Source: Streptomyces sp. TLI_105 | GTDB lineage: Bacteria > Actinomycetota > Actinomycetes > Streptomycetales > Streptomycetaceae | Length of the DNA: 64,000 bases | Assembly (NCBI RefSeq): GCF_900105415.1 | Contig: NZ_FNSM01000001.1 | Location: 6,511,501-6,575,500 of the forward strand | Direction: 5' to 3' | Part shown: positions 43,022 to 52,519 of the stretch, piece by piece | How the letters are laid out: each line of letters starts with the position of its first letter | Numbering within the stretch: position 1 is the first letter of the stretch | Position numbers and translations under genes: made by a program | Notes under the pieces: model-generated | Databases searched by the model: none | Seen by the model: the letters and a program-made list of their open reading frames with translations, nothing else | What the model was told of the DNA's origin: nothing

Positions 43022-43612
43022 GTGTCCCGTCAGGTGTTCCTCTACGACCCGCCGGAGCGTTTCGTGGCCGGTACGGTCGGGCTGCCTGGCCGCCGGACCT
43101 TCTTCCTCCAGGCGTCCGCCGGCGGCCGGGTCACCAGCGTCGCCCTGGAGAAGACCCAGGTCGCGGCCCTCGCCGAGCGCATCGACGAACTCCTCGACGA
43201 GGTCGTCCGCCGCACCGGTGGCAACGCGCCCGTGCCCGCCGTCGCCCCCGCGGAGATCGCGGACACGGCCCCCCTCGACGTGCCCGTCGAGGAGGAGTTC
43301 CGGGTCGGCACCATGGCCCTCGCCTGGGACGGCGAGGAGCAGCGCATGATCGTCGAGGCCCAGGCGCTCGTCGAACTCGACGTGGATTCCGAGGAGGACC
43401 TCGCCGAGGCCGAGGAGCGGCTGCTCCAGGACGAGGAGAACGGTCCGCCGATGCTCCGGGTCCGTCTCAGCGGGGCCCAGGCCCGGGCCTTCGCCAAGCG
43501 GGCCCTGGACGTCGTCAACGCCGGCCGGCCGCCGTGCCCGCTGTGCAGCCTGCCGCTCGACCCGGAGGGGCACGTCTGCCCGCGCCAGAACGGATACCGT
43601 CGCGGAGCATGA
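43022..43612 (+). CDS. DUF3090 protein with a C-terminal zinc-knuckle-like motif
   Basis: A 196-residue protein of the actinobacterial DUF3090 family (start SRQVFLYDPPERFVAGTVG). The middle is acidic; the end reads CPLCSLPLDPEGHVCPRQNGY, a Cys-x2-Cys with a further His-x-Cys that could bind zinc. GTG 43022. Its TGA stop overlaps the ATG of the kinase-like gene (ATGA), so the two are translated together. Always found with the kinase-like protein, hence probably its partner; function unknown. Confidence 0.85.
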   Translation: MSRQVFLYDPPERFVAGTVGLPGRRTFFLQASAGGRVTSVALEKTQVAALAERIDELLDEVVRRTGGNAPVPAVAPAEIADTAPLDVPVEEEFRVGTMALAWDGEEQRMIVEAQALVELDVDSEEDLAEAEERLLQDEENGPPMLRVRLSGAQARAFAKRALDVVNAGRPPCPLCSLPLDPEGHVCPRQNGYRRGA

Positions 43613-44412
43613 CCAGCCCCGAGAGCCCGCGCGACACGGAGCTGCTCGCGCGCGGTGAGCTGACCGTGCGCGGCCGGGTCCGAGAGGCGTCCAACGCCGT
43701 GCTGTACTGCTCCGTCGCCCACGAGGGCCGGGAAGCCGCCTGCGTCTACAAGCCGGTCGCGGGGGAGCGGCCCCTCTGGGACTTCCCCGACGGCACCCTG
43801 GCCCAGCGAGAGGTCGCCGCGTACGAGATCTCCGAGGCCACCGGCTGGGGCCTGGTCCCGCCGACCGTGCTCCGTGACGGTCCGTACGGGGAGGGCATGG
43901 TCCAGCTGTGGATCGAGGCCGACCCCGACGCGCGGCTCCTGGCGCTCACCGAGGACGAGGAGGCGGGCGAGGGCTGGAGGGCCGTGGGGCCCGCGCAGAT
44001 CGACGAGGAGCGCACCGCGCTCCTCGTCCACGCGGACACCCCCGAGCTGCGCCGGCTCGCCGTCCTGGACGCCGTCATCAACAACGGCGACCGCAAGGGC
44101 GGGCACCTGCTGCCGGCCCCCGGCGGTCGGCTGTACGGCATCGACCACGGGGTGACCTTCCACGTCGAGGACAAGCTGCGCACCCTGCTGTGGGGCTGGG
44201 CGGGCGAGGAGCTGCCCGCCGAGGCGGCCGACGTGCTCGACTCGCTGGGCCGGTCCCTGGCGCCGGGAGCGCCGCTCGCCACCCGACTGGCGGAACTCCT
44301 GACCGGCGCCGAGGTCGCGGCCGTACGCGCCCGCGTGGAGGCGCTGCGGGCCACCGGGCGGCACCCGGAGCCCTCGGGGCAATGGCCGGCGATCCCCTGG
44401 CCGCCCGTCTGA
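43609..44412 (+). CDS. PI3/4-kinase-like protein of the SCO1664-type family
   Basis: A 267-residue protein related to the phosphatidylinositol 3/4-kinase fold. Visible: a glycine-poor nucleotide loop around [25 protein letters not shown] with a probable ATP-binding Lys, [29 protein letters not shown], the catalytic-loop-like [12 protein letters not shown] (Asn159, Asp161), and the metal-binding GIDHG (Asp179). It is a good candidate for an active small-molecule or protein kinase. ATG 43609 overlaps the DUF3090 stop. It precedes mshC by 176 bp. Substrate unknown; it is not a lipid kinase on any evidence here. Confidence 0.82.
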   Translation: MTSPESPRDTELLARGELTVRGRVREASNAVLYCSVAHEGREAACVYKPVAGERPLWDFPDGTLAQREVAAYEISEATGWGLVPPTVLRDGPYGEGMVQLWIEADPDARLLALTEDEEAGEGWRAVGPAQIDEERTALLVHADTPELRRLAVLDAVINNGDRKGGHLLPAPGGRLYGIDHGVTFHVEDKLRTLLWGWAGEELPAEAADVLDSLGRSLAPGAPLATRLAELLTGAEVAAVRARVEALRATGRHPEPSGQWPAIPWPPV

Positions 44413-44588
44413 AGTCCCGTGAAGTCCCGGCCCCACCCCTCCGGCCGATTGTTTTCGGCCACAGTCTCCGAGGGGCCCTGCACCCCTGGGGGGTATGCAC
44501 GCACGCCTCCGACCCGCAAGAGCGCCTAATCGGTCAAGATCCCGGATCCGGTTCGTATCCGGAACACCTGTCCGGTTACGCTCGGGTC

Positions 44589-45818
44589 ATGCATGCCTGG
44601 CCCGCTTCTGAGGTCCCCGCCCTTCCCGGCAAGGGCCGCGACCTCCGGATCCACGACACCGCGACCGGTGGACGAGTGACCCTCGCCCCCGGCCCCGTCG
44701 CCCGTATCTACGTCTGCGGCATCACGCCGTACGACGCGACCCACATGGGTCACGCGGCGACCTACAACGCGTTCGACCTCGTCCAGCGCGTGTGGCTCGA
44801 CACCAAGCGGCAGGTGCACTACGTCCAGAACGTGACGGACGTGGACGACCCGCTCCTGGAGCGCGCGATCCGCGACGGCATCGACTGGGTCGGCCTCGCC
44901 GAGCGCGAGACCGCCCTCTTCCGCGAGGACATGACCGCCCTGCGGATGCTGCCCCCGCAGCACTACATCGGTGCGGTCGAGGCCATACCGGGCATCGTCC
45001 CGCTCGTCGAGCGACTCCGGGACTCCGGCGCCGCCTACGAGCTCGACGGCGACATCTACTTCTCCGTCGAGGCCGACCCGCACTTCGGTCAGGTGTCGAA
45101 CTACGACACCGAGCTGATGCGCCACCTCTCCGCCGAGCGCGGCGGCGACCCGGACCGCCCGGGCAAGAAGAACCCGCTCGACCCGATGCTGTGGATGGCC
45201 GCCCGCGAGGGCGAGCCGAGCTGGGACGGCGGCAGCCTCGGCCCCGGCCGTCCCGGCTGGCACATCGAGTGCGTCGCCATCGCCCTCGACCACCTCGGCA
45301 TGGGCTTCGACGTGCAGGGCGGCGGCTCCGACCTGATCTTCCCGCACCACGAGATGGGCGCCTCCCACGCCCAGACCCTCACGGGCGAGTTCCCCATGGC
45401 CAAGGCGTACGTCCACGCCGGCATGGTCGCCCTGCACGGCGAGAAGATGTCGAAGTCCAAGGGCAACCTGGTCTTCGTCTCCAAGCTCCGCCGCGACGGG
45501 GTCGACCCGGCCGCCATCCGGCTCGCGCTCCTCTCGCACCGCTACCGCGACGACTGGGAGTGGACCGACCAGGTCCTGGATACGGCCGTGGAGCGGCTCG
45601 GCCGCTGGCGCGCCGCCGTCTCGCGCCCCGACGGCCCGTCCGCCGACGCGCTCGTCGAGGAGCTCCGCGAGGCGCTCTCCGACGACCTGGACACGCCCAC
45701 CGCGCTCGCCGCGGTCGACCGCTGGGCCGAGCTCCAGACGGCCGAGGGCGGCACGGACGAGTCCGCCCCCGGTCTCGTCTCGCGCGCCGTCGACGCGCTG
45801 CTCGGTGTGGCCCTGTAA
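44589..45818 (+). CDS. mshC: cysteine:1D-myo-inosityl 2-amino-2-deoxyglucopyranoside ligase
   Basis: A 409-residue MshC, the cysteinyl-tRNA-synthetase-like enzyme that ligates cysteine to GlcN-Ins with ATP in mycothiol biosynthesis. Conserved parts: [16 protein letters not shown] with the zinc Cys43 and the HIGH-like motif at 51-56, [22 protein letters not shown], and KMSKS at 286-290. Compared with CysS it lacks the tRNA-binding C-terminal extension, which is the normal MshC length. ATG 44589. Followed by a strong intrinsic terminator. Confidence 0.95.
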   Translation: MHAWPASEVPALPGKGRDLRIHDTATGGRVTLAPGPVARIYVCGITPYDATHMGHAATYNAFDLVQRVWLDTKRQVHYVQNVTDVDDPLLERAIRDGIDWVGLAERETALFREDMTALRMLPPQHYIGAVEAIPGIVPLVERLRDSGAAYELDGDIYFSVEADPHFGQVSNYDTELMRHLSAERGGDPDRPGKKNPLDPMLWMAAREGEPSWDGGSLGPGRPGWHIECVAIALDHLGMGFDVQGGGSDLIFPHHEMGASHAQTLTGEFPMAKAYVHAGMVALHGEKMSKSKGNLVFVSKLRRDGVDPAAIRLALLSHRYRDDWEWTDQVLDTAVERLGRWRAAVSRPDGPSADALVEELREALSDDLDTPTALAAVDRWAELQTAEGGTDESAPGLVSRAVDALLGVAL

Positions 45819-45848
45819 CGAGCAGGATCGCGCAACTCCCTTTCAGGC

Positions 45849-45894
45849 AACCGCCCTTGGACTTCTCGTCGAAGTCCGAGGGCGGTTCCGTTTT
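45849..45894 (+). terminator. intrinsic terminator of mshC
   Basis: A 17-bp stem with one G-U pair (45849-45865 with 45871-45887), 5-nt loop, and a TTTT tract shortly after (45891-45894). Confidence 0.85.
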
Positions 45895-45934
45895 GTCCTG
45901 GCGGGGATGCTCGTTCCTGCGCTAAACAAGCTCC

Positions 45935-48900
45935 ATGCAATCATCATCACGCATGAAAGTTGCACTCGCCGGAGCCGTCCTCGGGCTCTTCGCGGCCTTC
46001 GCGGGACCCGGCTCCACCGCGTCGGCCGACCCGTCCGACACCACCGTCGGCGAGGTCACCGGCTTCGCCGCCGACGGAGCCGTCTACCGGCTGACCGCGG
46101 GCCACACGGAGGCCCGCGTCTCCTTCGTCACCGCCGACACCTTCCGCATCGAACTCGCCCCCGACGGGAAGTTCACCGACCCCACCGGCGCCGACATCAC
46201 GCTGCCCCAGGGCCCGCCCCCGGCCACCCGCTGGCGCGACCTCGGCGACCGGTACGAACTCGCCACCGCCAAGGTGACCCTGCGCGCCACCAAGTCACCG
46301 CTGCGCTTCTCGGCCGTACGCGCTGACGGCACCCCGCTCTGGACCGAGACCCAGGGCCTCACCTGGAACCAGGACCGCACCGTCCAGACCCTCGCCCGCG
46401 GCGCCGACGAGGAGTTCTACGGCGCCGGGATGCAGAACGGCCGCGGCAACACCTCCCACCGCGGCAAGACCGTCGAAGTCGGCGTCGACTACAACTGGAA
46501 CGACGGCGGCCACCCCAACTCCGTCCCCTTCTACCTCTCCTCCGCCGGCTACGGCGTCTACCGCAACACCTACGCCCCCAACACGTACGCCTTCACCGAG
46601 CCCGTCACCACCAGCGCGAAGGAACGGCGCTTCGACGCCTACTACTTCGCGGGCGACGGGAAGGACGCCCTCAAGGACGTCATCGGCCAGTACACCCGGC
46701 TCACCGGCAAGCCCTTCATGCCCCCGGTGTACGGCCTGGAGATCGGCGACTCCGACTGCTACCTGCACAACGCCAACCGGGGCGAGCGCCGCACGCTCGA
46801 CGCCCTGAAGGTCGCCGACGGCTACGTCCAGCACGACATGCCCAACGGCTGGATGCTCGTCAACGACGGCTATGGCTGCGGCTACGAGAACCTCGCCGAG
46901 ACCACCGCGGGCCTCGGCGAGCGGAAGATGAAGCTCGGCCTGTGGACCGAGGACGGCATCGACAAGCTCGCCGACCAGGTGAAGGCCGGCCAGCGGGTCG
47001 CCAAGCTCGACGTCGCCTGGGTCGGCGACGGCTACAAGTTCGCCCTCGACGGCTGCAAGGACGCCCACGCAGGCATCGAGGCCAACAGCGACGCCCGCGG
47101 CTTCACCTGGGCCCCGGAGAGCTGGTCCGGCGCCCAGCGCTGCGGCGTCCAGTGGTCCGGCGACCAGTCCGGCAGCTGGGAGTACATCCGCTGGCAGATA
47201 CCCACCTACGCGGGCGCGTCCATGTCCGGACTCGCCTACACCACGGGCGACGTCGACGGCATCTTCGGCGGCAGCGCCAAGACGTACACCCGCGACCTCC
47301 AGTGGAAGATGTTCCTGCCCGTCACCATGACCATGGACGGCTGGGCCGCCAACGACAAGCAGCCCTTCCGGTACGGCGAGCCGTACACCACGATCAACCG
47401 CGCCTCGCTCAAGCTCCACGAGGCCCTGCTCCCGTACATCTACAGCCACGCGCACCGCGCCACGAAGACCGGCGTCGGCCTCGCCCGGCCGCTCGCCCTC
47501 GAATACCCGGACGACCCGAAGGCCGCGACCGAGGCCGCGAAGTACGAGTTCCTCAGCGGCGAGGACTTCCTCGTCGCGCCGGTCTACCAGGACGCGGTGG
47601 AGCGCGACGGTATCCATCTGCCCGAGGGCACCTGGATCGACTACTGGAACGGGCGCGTCTACGAAGGCCCCGTCACCGTCGACGACTACAGCGCCCCGCT
47701 CGACACCCTGCCCCTCTTCGTACGGGCCGGAGCGGCCGTCCCCATGTGGCCCGGCTCCATCCGCTCGTACCGGGACCGCGCCCCCGGCGACCCGCTCGCC
47801 TGGGACGTCTACCCGCAGGGCAGCTCCTCCTTCGAGCTGTACGAGGACGACGGCGTCACCCGCGAGCACCGCGCCGGGAAGTACGCCACCCAGCGCGCCG
47901 AGGTCCGCGCCCCCGAGTCCGGCCCCGGCGACGTCACCGTCCGGATCGGCGCGAGCACCGGCACGTACACCGGCAAGCCCGCCGCCCGCCCGTACGCCTT
48001 CACCGTCCACACCGGCGACGCCCCCGGCACGGTGAGGCTCGACGGACGCGCGCTGCCCGCCCTCACCTCCCGCGCCGCCTTCGACGCGGCCGGCCAGGGC
48101 TGGTGGTACGACCGCGACGAGCGCGGGGGAGTGGTCCGGATCAAGACCACCGCCCTGTCCACCGACCGCGCCTTCGAACTGCGCCTGACCGACACCAGCG
48201 CCGTCGGCGGGGCCGTCCCCGGCGCCTCCGCCGTCCTCGCCGCCCCCGGCGGGCAGGAGCTCGGTGCCGGCACGCCCGGCACCGTCGCCGTGGACGTCAC
48301 CGCGGGCACCCGGGACGCCACCGACGTACGGGTCTCCCTGGACGCCCCGGCCGGCTGGCAGGTCACCCCGGCCGCCCCGATCGCCCGCGTCCCGGCCGGC
48401 ACCACCCGCAGGGTCGAGGTCGCCGTCATCCCGGCGGCCGACGCGAAGCCCGGCGAGGCCACCCTCACGGCGACCGCCCGCCACCGCGCCGCGGGCACCG
48501 ACCGCACGGCCGTCCAGCGGTTCGCGATCGGAGTGATGCCCCCGGCGCCGACGGCCGACGCCTGGGCGAGCGACCTCGCCTGGCTGCGCGCGACCAACGG
48601 CTGGGGACCGCCCGAGCGCGACCGCTCCAACGGCGAGTCCGGCGCCGCCGACGGCCACGCCCTCACCCTGGCCGGACGGACCTACGAGAAGGGCATCGGC
48701 GCCCACGCCGACTCCGACATCGAGGTCTACCTCGGCGGCCGCTGCACCACCTTCACCGCCGACGTCGGCATCGACGACGAGATCAACGGCTACGGGGACG
48801 TCGCCTTCTCCGTCGAGGCCGACGGCCGGGTCCTGTGGACCTCGCCCCGGCTGACCGGGGCCTCCGCGACCCTGCCCGTGAACGTCGACGTGACCGGCGC

Positions 48901-48991
48901 CCGGCACGTGCGGCTGCGGATCACGGACACCAACGGGTCGAAGAGCGGCGACCACGGCGACTGGGCGGCGGCCAGGTTCGGCTGCGCCTGA
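45935..48991 (+). CDS. secreted GH31 glycosidase with NEW3 and NPCBM domains, alpha-galactosidase-like
   Basis: A 1018-residue secreted enzyme. Signal peptide at residues 1-32 (cleaved after ASA). An N-terminal beta-sandwich is followed by the GH31 barrel with the nucleophile strand AKLDVAWVGDGYKF and the acid/base region QWSGDQSGSWE. Then come a distal beta-sandwich and a DUF5110-like segment (SFELYEDDGVTREHRAGKYATQRAE), an Ig-like NEW3 domain (around 760-860) and a C-terminal NPCBM sugar-binding module (around 870-1018, KGIGAHADSDIEVYLGG). The KLDVAW nucleophile form occurs in GH31 alpha-galactosidases, so that activity is likelier than alpha-glucosidase. ATG 45935 is chosen; ATG 45953 is possible, and neither has a good ribosome site. 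Confidence 0.85.
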   Translation: MQSSSRMKVALAGAVLGLFAAFAGPGSTASADPSDTTVGEVTGFAADGAVYRLTAGHTEARVSFVTADTFRIELAPDGKFTDPTGADITLPQGPPPATRWRDLGDRYELATAKVTLRATKSPLRFSAVRADGTPLWTETQGLTWNQDRTVQTLARGADEEFYGAGMQNGRGNTSHRGKTVEVGVDYNWNDGGHPNSVPFYLSSAGYGVYRNTYAPNTYAFTEPVTTSAKERRFDAYYFAGDGKDALKDVIGQYTRLTGKPFMPPVYGLEIGDSDCYLHNANRGERRTLDALKVADGYVQHDMPNGWMLVNDGYGCGYENLAETTAGLGERKMKLGLWTEDGIDKLADQVKAGQRVAKLDVAWVGDGYKFALDGCKDAHAGIEANSDARGFTWAPESWSGAQRCGVQWSGDQSGSWEYIRWQIPTYAGASMSGLAYTTGDVDGIFGGSAKTYTRDLQWKMFLPVTMTMDGWAANDKQPFRYGEPYTTINRASLKLHEALLPYIYSHAHRATKTGVGLARPLALEYPDDPKAATEAAKYEFLSGEDFLVAPVYQDAVERDGIHLPEGTWIDYWNGRVYEGPVTVDDYSAPLDTLPLFVRAGAAVPMWPGSIRSYRDRAPGDPLAWDVYPQGSSSFELYEDDGVTREHRAGKYATQRAEVRAPESGPGDVTVRIGASTGTYTGKPAARPYAFTVHTGDAPGTVRLDGRALPALTSRAAFDAAGQGWWYDRDERGGVVRIKTTALSTDRAFELRLTDTSAVGGAVPGASAVLAAPGGQELGAGTPGTVAVDVTAGTRDATDVRVSLDAPAGWQVTPAAPIARVPAGTTRRVEVAVIPAADAKPGEATLTATARHRAAGTDRTAVQRFAIGVMPPAPTADAWASDLAWLRATNGWGPPERDRSNGESGAADGHALTLAGRTYEKGIGAHADSDIEVYLGGRCTTFTADVGIDDEINGYGDVAFSVEADGRVLWTSPRLTGASATLPVNVDVTGARHVRLRITDTNGSKSGDHGDWAAARFGCA

Positions 48992-49089
48992 TGCGCGCCG
49001 CAGGGCAGGATCGGCCAACTGACCTGCCGGAGGCGCCTGTTGTGATGAGGTGGGAGTGCCAATCGACCGGTTGTACGAAAGGGCACTCA

Positions 49090-50064
49090 GTGCAGCATCA
49101 CCTCGCACGCAGAGGATTCCTGGGAGCCGCCGTCGCCCTCGGCGCGGCGGCTCTCACCGCTCCCCTCACCGCGGGCACGGCGCACGCGGCCGGCCCCGGT
49201 GGGCGGTGGCCCACCGGGTTCCCCCTCCCGAGGGGCTTCCAGCCGGAAGGCGTCACGATCGGGCACAGCCCGTACGCCTACTTCGGCTCGCTCGGCGACG
49301 GCGCCGTCTACCGGGCCTCCCTGGCCACCGGCGAGGGCCGGATCATTCACCAGGGGCTCGGCGCCGGACACAGCACCGTCGGACTCAAGATCGACCGGCC
49401 CGGGCGGCGGCTCTTCCTCGCCGGCGGCTGGAGCCGGGAGATCCGCGTCGTCGACGCCCGCTCCGGCGCACTGCTGCGCCACTTCACCGGGCTCGGCGCC
49501 GAGACCACCATGGTCAACGACGTCATCCTCACCCCGGACGCGGCCTGGTTCACGGACTCCTTCCAGCCGCAGCTCTACCGGCTGGCCCTCGACCGCACGG
49601 GCGAGCCCGCGCACGAGCTGACGGTCCTCCCGCTCACCGGCGACTGGACACAGGGCCCCGACTTCACCGCCAACGGCATCGAGCGGACCCCCGACGGGCA
49701 GGCGCTGCTCGTGGTCGACGTCTTCCAGGACGGCGGCTCGCTCCTGCGCGTCGACCCGCGCACCGGCGTCGCCCGGGCGGTCGACCTCGGCGGCCTGAAG
49801 ATCCCGCACGGGGACGGGCTGCTGCTCCTCGGCCGCGATCTGTACATCGTCCAGCAGGCGGTCGACCAGATCGACGTGGTCCGGCTCGACCCGGCCGGGA
49901 CACGCGGCACCGCGATCGCCCGGATCACCGACCCGGACCGGTTCCGCATCCCCACCACGGCGGCGGTCTGGGGCGACCGGATCTACCTGCCCAACGCCCG
50001 CTTCGGTCTGGACCCGGACCCCGCCGTGGCGGACTACGACGTGGTGTCCGTGCCCAGGGTCTGA
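49090..50064 (+). CDS. Tat-exported beta-propeller protein
   Basis: A 324-residue secreted protein. Residues 1-35 are a Tat signal (HLARRGFLGAAVALGAAAL, cleavage after AHA). The mature part shows repeated four-stranded blade motifs, for example RRLFLAGGWSREIRVVDARSGALLRHF and GGSLLRVDPRTGVARAVDLGG, as in SMP-30/NHL-type six-blade propellers. Streptomycete homologues are sometimes called superoxide dismutase, for which I see no metal-site evidence. GTG 49090 is used because GAAAGG precedes it and it starts just before the RR motif. It follows the GH31 gene by 98 bp. Confidence 0.8.
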   Translation: MQHHLARRGFLGAAVALGAAALTAPLTAGTAHAAGPGGRWPTGFPLPRGFQPEGVTIGHSPYAYFGSLGDGAVYRASLATGEGRIIHQGLGAGHSTVGLKIDRPGRRLFLAGGWSREIRVVDARSGALLRHFTGLGAETTMVNDVILTPDAAWFTDSFQPQLYRLALDRTGEPAHELTVLPLTGDWTQGPDFTANGIERTPDGQALLVVDVFQDGGSLLRVDPRTGVARAVDLGGLKIPHGDGLLLLGRDLYIVQQAVDQIDVVRLDPAGTRGTAIARITDPDRFRIPTTAAVWGDRIYLPNARFGLDPDPAVADYDVVSVPRV

Positions 50065-50069
50065 ACGCG

Positions 50070-50104
50070 GTACGGGAGGGGCGGCCGCGCCACCCCTCCC
50101 GTAC
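50070..50104. terminator. two-way hairpin terminator
   Basis: Perfect 12-bp stem (50070-50081 with 50093-50104), G/C-rich loop of 11 nt, between the convergent propeller and PAC2 genes. Confidence 0.75.
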
Positions 50105-50106
50105 GG

Positions 50107-51204
50107 CTACTCCCGGCTCTCGCCGCTGTCACCCGCGTCCCCGTCGTCCTCGCCCTCCGCGGAGTCGGACGGCGGCCCCGGCTCGGACCCCGGGTCCGTC
50201 CCCGGCACCGACTCCGGGCCCGGCTCGGACCCCGCTTCCGCCCCCGGCACCGACTCCGGGCCCGGCTGCTCCGGCTTCGGCGGGCGCGTCCGGCCGCTCC
50301 CGGAGTCCCGCAGGAACTCGCCGCCCTCCGTCGCCACCCCCGGACCGGAGCCCGGACCCGTGCCCGGCTCGCGCCGCCGCAGATACCGCTCGAACTCGCG
50401 GGCGATCGCCTCGCCCGAGGCCTCCGGCAGCTCCGCCGTGTCCCGCGCCTCCTCCAGGGTCTGCACGTACTCGGCGACCTCGCTGTCCTCGGCGGCCAGC
50501 TGGTCCACGCCCAGCTGCCAGGCCCGCGCGTCCTCCGGCAGCTCGCCCAGCGGGATCCGCAGCCCGATCAGGTCCTCCAGGCGGTTGAGGAGCGCCAGGG
50601 TCGCCTTGGGGTTCGGCGGCTGCGACACGTAGTGCGGCACCGCCGCCCACAGGCTCACCGCCGGCACGCCCGCGTGCGTGCAGGCCTCCTGGAGGATGCC
50701 CACGATGCCCGTCGGGCCCTCGTACCGGGTCTCCTCCAGGTCCATCGTCCGCGCCAGGTCCGGGTCGGAGGTCACTCCGCTGACCGGGACCGGCCGGGTG
50801 TGCGGGGTGTCCCCGAGCAGGGCGCCCAGGATCACCACCATCTCCACGCCCAGCTCGTGCGCGAAGGCGAGCAGCTCGTTGCAGAAGGAGCGCCAGCGCA
50901 TCGAGGGCTCGATCCCGCGCACGAGCACCAGGTCGCGGGGTTTCTCGCCGCCGACCCGGACCACGGAGAGCCGGGTCGTCGGCCAGGTGATCTTCCGGAC
51001 GCCGTTGTCCAGGAAGACGGTGGGGCGGTTGACCTGGAAGTCGTAGTAGTCCTCGGCGTCGAGCGCCGCGAAGACCTCGCCCTTCCATTCCCGGTCCAGG
51101 TGGGCGACCGCGGTGGAGGCGGCGTCGCCGGCGTCGTTCCAGCCCTCGAACGCTGCCACCATGACCGGGTCGATCAGCTCGGGTACCCCCTCGAGCTCGA
51201 TCAC
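50107..51204 (-). CDS. parJ: PAC2-family protein, probable ParJ
   Basis: A 365-residue protein whose first 255 residues are the PAC2 fold (VAAFEGWNDAGDAASTAVAHLDREW, VVILGALLGDTPHTRP, GILQEACTHAGVPAVSLWAAVPHYVSQPPNPKATLALLNRLEDLIG). In S. coelicolor the gene between glpD and mshC encodes ParJ (SCO1662), which interacts with ParA and affects chromosome segregation in sporulation. The symbol rests on this position plus family membership. GTG 51204 follows AAGGAGG. The last 100 residues are acidic repeats (GPESVPG, SEPGPE), probably disordered. Confidence 0.78.
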   Translation of the reverse strand: MIELEGVPELIDPVMVAAFEGWNDAGDAASTAVAHLDREWKGEVFAALDAEDYYDFQVNRPTVFLDNGVRKITWPTTRLSVVRVGGEKPRDLVLVRGIEPSMRWRSFCNELLAFAHELGVEMVVILGALLGDTPHTRPVPVSGVTSDPDLARTMDLEETRYEGPTGIVGILQEACTHAGVPAVSLWAAVPHYVSQPPNPKATLALLNRLEDLIGLRIPLGELPEDARAWQLGVDQLAAEDSEVAEYVQTLEEARDTAELPEASGEAIAREFERYLRRREPGTGPGSGPGVATEGGEFLRDSGSGRTRPPKPEQPGPESVPGAEAGSEPGPESVPGTDPGSEPGPPSDSAEGEDDGDAGDSGESRE

Positions 51205-51358
51205 CCAGCGCCTCCTTATTCGAAGTTCCTGTCGTACGGCCCCACCTTACGGCTTTCCGGTGGTCCGCCCGCAGTCCCCGGACATCCCCGAAAACCCGTG
51301 CGGCCTTGATCGACTACCCAGGAACTCGCCTCCGCACACGGCGCTCTCGCGCCTCCCC

Positions 51359-52420
51359 TCACTCCTCCCAGAGGGTGCTCGGCGCCTCCCTCCGCACGAC
51401 GGGCGCGATCTCCTCGGCGAAGCGCTGGAGCGTCTCGGTCTGCTCGGCCGTCGACTGGCCGAAGGTGTCGACCGTGACGGACTGCAGGTCGTGCCCGTAG
51501 TGCTCGTGGTAGCCGAGGATCTTGTCGATGATCTGCTGCGGCGAGCCGATCAGCTGGGGGCCGTCCGCGATCGCGTCCTCGATCGTGCGGAAGGGGGTGT
51601 TGTACCCGGCCCTGCCCTCCAGGTGCGGCTTGAAGCTCTGCCGCACCTTCGCCTCGTACAGCTCCTTGTACCGGCTCACCGCCTGTTCGGGGGTGTCGGC
51701 GATGAGCAGCCCGCCGGAACCGGCCGCCACGCGCGCGTGGGCCGGATCGTGCCCGTACTCCTCGAACTTCTCGCGGTAGTGGGCGATGAGCCGCGCGTAC
51801 GCCTCGCGCGGCTGGATCGCGTTGGCGGTGAAGAGCGGATCGCCGTGCTTCGCCGCCAGCTCGGGGGAGTTGAGACTGGTGGCCGAGCCGTGCCAGATCC
51901 GGGGCGGACCGGCGTACGGCCTCGGGACCGTGGTCACGTTCTTCAGCGGCGGCCGGAACTCGCCCTCCCAGTCGACGCCCTCCTCCGTCCAGAGCCGGCG
52001 CAGCAGCTCGTACTTCTCCTTCTGCAGGTCCCACTGCCGCTCCTCGTCGAGGCCGAAGAGGTCGAAGTGGCCGGCCTCCGCGCCCTTGCCGACGACGAGT
52101 TCGAGCCGGCCGCGGGAGAGCTGGTCGAGCGTGGCGTAGTCCTCGGCGACCCGGACGGGGTCGAGGATCGCGACCACGGTGACACCGGTGAGCAGCCGGA
52201 TCCGGCGGGTGCGGGCGGCCAGGGCGGAGAGCAGCACGGTCGGGGACGAGGAGAGGAACGCGCCCGCGTGCCGCTCGCCGACCGCGTACGCGTCGAAGCC
52301 GAGCCGTTCGGCGGTCTCGCCGAGCGCGACGACCTGCTCCAACCGGTCGGCGGCGGACAGCAGTTCGCCGGTGAGCGGGTGCGGGGAGTGGTGGACGATC
52401 GAGAGCACCTGAAACTTCAT
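51359..52420 (-). CDS. LLM-class flavin-dependent oxidoreductase
   Basis: A 353-residue luciferase-like oxidoreductase. Marks: GETAERLGFDAYAVGERHAGAFLSSSPTVLLSALAARTRRIRLLTGVTVVAILDPVRVAEDYATLDQLSRGRLELVVGKG (residues about 35-115) and ITDKILGYHEHYG-like late segment. It belongs to the putative-FMN alkanal monooxygenase-like subgroup, different from the two F420-type members elsewhere in the window. ATG 52420. It follows glpD on the same strand after a terminator-like hairpin, so it is probably a separate unit. Substrate unknown. Confidence 0.88.
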   Translation of the reverse strand: MKFQVLSIVHHSPHPLTGELLSAADRLEQVVALGETAERLGFDAYAVGERHAGAFLSSSPTVLLSALAARTRRIRLLTGVTVVAILDPVRVAEDYATLDQLSRGRLELVVGKGAEAGHFDLFGLDEERQWDLQKEKYELLRRLWTEEGVDWEGEFRPPLKNVTTVPRPYAGPPRIWHGSATSLNSPELAAKHGDPLFTANAIQPREAYARLIAHYREKFEEYGHDPAHARVAAGSGGLLIADTPEQAVSRYKELYEAKVRQSFKPHLEGRAGYNTPFRTIEDAIADGPQLIGSPQQIIDKILGYHEHYGHDLQSVTVDTFGQSTAEQTETLQRFAEEIAPVVRREAPSTLWEE

Positions 52421-52474
52421 GCCTCAACTGTGCGCGCCGAGTGTTGCGGCCGTGTGGACGGCGCGTGGCACGCC

Positions 52475-52508
52475 TCAGGGCGGCCCCTCGACGAGGAACC
52501 GCCCCTGA
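52475..52508 (-). terminator. hairpin after glpD
   Basis: TCAGGGCGG at 52475-52483 pairs with CCGCCCCTGA at 52499-52508 with one bulged base, and an inner CCTCG/GAGG pairing extends it. It lies 11 bp after the glpD stop in the direction of transcription. Confidence 0.55.
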
Positions 52509-52519
52509 AGCAGCGGGAG

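Noticed and set aside
49023..50064. Longer start for the beta-propeller gene at 49023
   Set aside because: It would place 22 polar residues with two cysteines before the Tat signal; the GTG at 49090 has a ribosome site and a proper signal start.
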